DNA from: Breviolum minutum Mf 1.05b.01
Lineage: Eukaryota > Sar > Dinophyceae > Suessiales > Symbiodiniaceae
NCBI GenBank assembly: GCA_000507305.1
Contig: DF241803.1
Span: forward strand, 69,281-133,280
DNA: 64,000 nucleotides
Direction of reading: 5' to 3'
Part shown: piece by piece, positions 63,986 to 64,000 of the stretch
Position numbering within the stretch: the first letter of the stretch is position 1
Layout of the letters: every line of letters starts with the position of its first letter
Notes under the pieces: model-generated
The model's database searches: none
Told to the model about the DNA's origin: nothing
Seen by the model: only the letters and a program-made list of their open reading frames with translations
Translations under genes and position numbers: made by a program

Positions 63986-64000
63986 AACAACCATTTAACA

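Noticed and set aside
1..64000. tRNA, rRNA, CRISPR or prokaryotic operon features
   Set aside because: No cloverleaf with a proper T-loop, no rRNA-like core, no spaced identical repeats with unique spacers and no Shine-Dalgarno-ordered gene strings were found.

Overview
The window looks like nuclear DNA of a eukaryote with a large, repeat-laden genome, most likely a dinoflagellate (perhaps near the Symbiodiniaceae). No tRNA, rRNA, CRISPR array, prokaryotic operon or long conserved gene was seen. The lineage call rests on three decayed coding fragments that resemble, from memory, proteins multiplied in dinoflagellate genomes: a Ty1/copia polyprotein piece (about 49.4-49.6 kb) and two frameshifted pseudogene blocks (about 17.3-18.0 and 36.6-37.0 kb). 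One repeat (family P) also resembles repeats I associate with Symbiodinium. This is moderate evidence; no search could be run.

Most of the window is built of short (about 80-220 bp) terminal-inverted-repeat (TIR) elements with no coding capacity. I use letters for families: A, ends GKTGGTGGTTTCAA; B, ACAAGGTGGGCCCC; C, CTTGGATGTCC; D, CCCTAAGAATCC; E, GAGCCACGAAAAAA followed by CCTGGTTGTTTA; F, CCCTCCCTGAAACTAACAT; G, CTTGGAGGATCATCCCA; H, GTCTTCCAAAATCCTCC; I, CTGTTGATGGAAGAAATC; J, GGATCCAATCACCTT; K, with a GTATATTTACCTAC core; plus smaller families L, M, O, P, R, S, T, V, W and Z. Families A, C, F, G, H, I and R sit at TA dinucleotides with TA on both sides. D is flanked by 3-bp duplications of differing sequence, and E by 4-bp ones. 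Elements are often nested or share a boundary TA. No transposase gene is visible, so they must have been mobilised in trans.

Coding signal is thin. The clearest gene-like stretch is at 58.9-59.56 kb on the + strand, with AAG-rich codon use and one apparent frameshift. Short exon-like pieces occur on the + strand at 6.2, 34.2, 34.8, 36.0 and 53.6 kb and on the - strand at 8.15 kb. At 1.0 and 19.2 kb both strands read as protein. An AT-rich patch at 41.6-42.3 kb has three compact ORFs, two overlapping by ATGA. GC-richer blocks at 12.0, 17.3, 20.7, 36.6 and 46.3 kb look like degraded coding or retro-copied DNA.

Layout: 0-9 kb, exon-like pieces, a palindromic 22-mer array (2.5-3.5 kb), a CAA tract containing an unresolved base (4.5-4.8 kb) and a 519-bp element with an internally repeated motif (7.6-8.1 kb). 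9-24 kb, scattered TIR elements and three GC-rich decayed blocks. 24-34 kb, dense nested elements. 34-37 kb, + strand exon-like pieces between elements. 37-50 kb, dense elements, the AT-rich patch and the copia remnant. 50-64 kb, more elements, the 59-kb gene and a closing CA-rich tandem repeat. Exon calls are low confidence because splice sites cannot be tested here.
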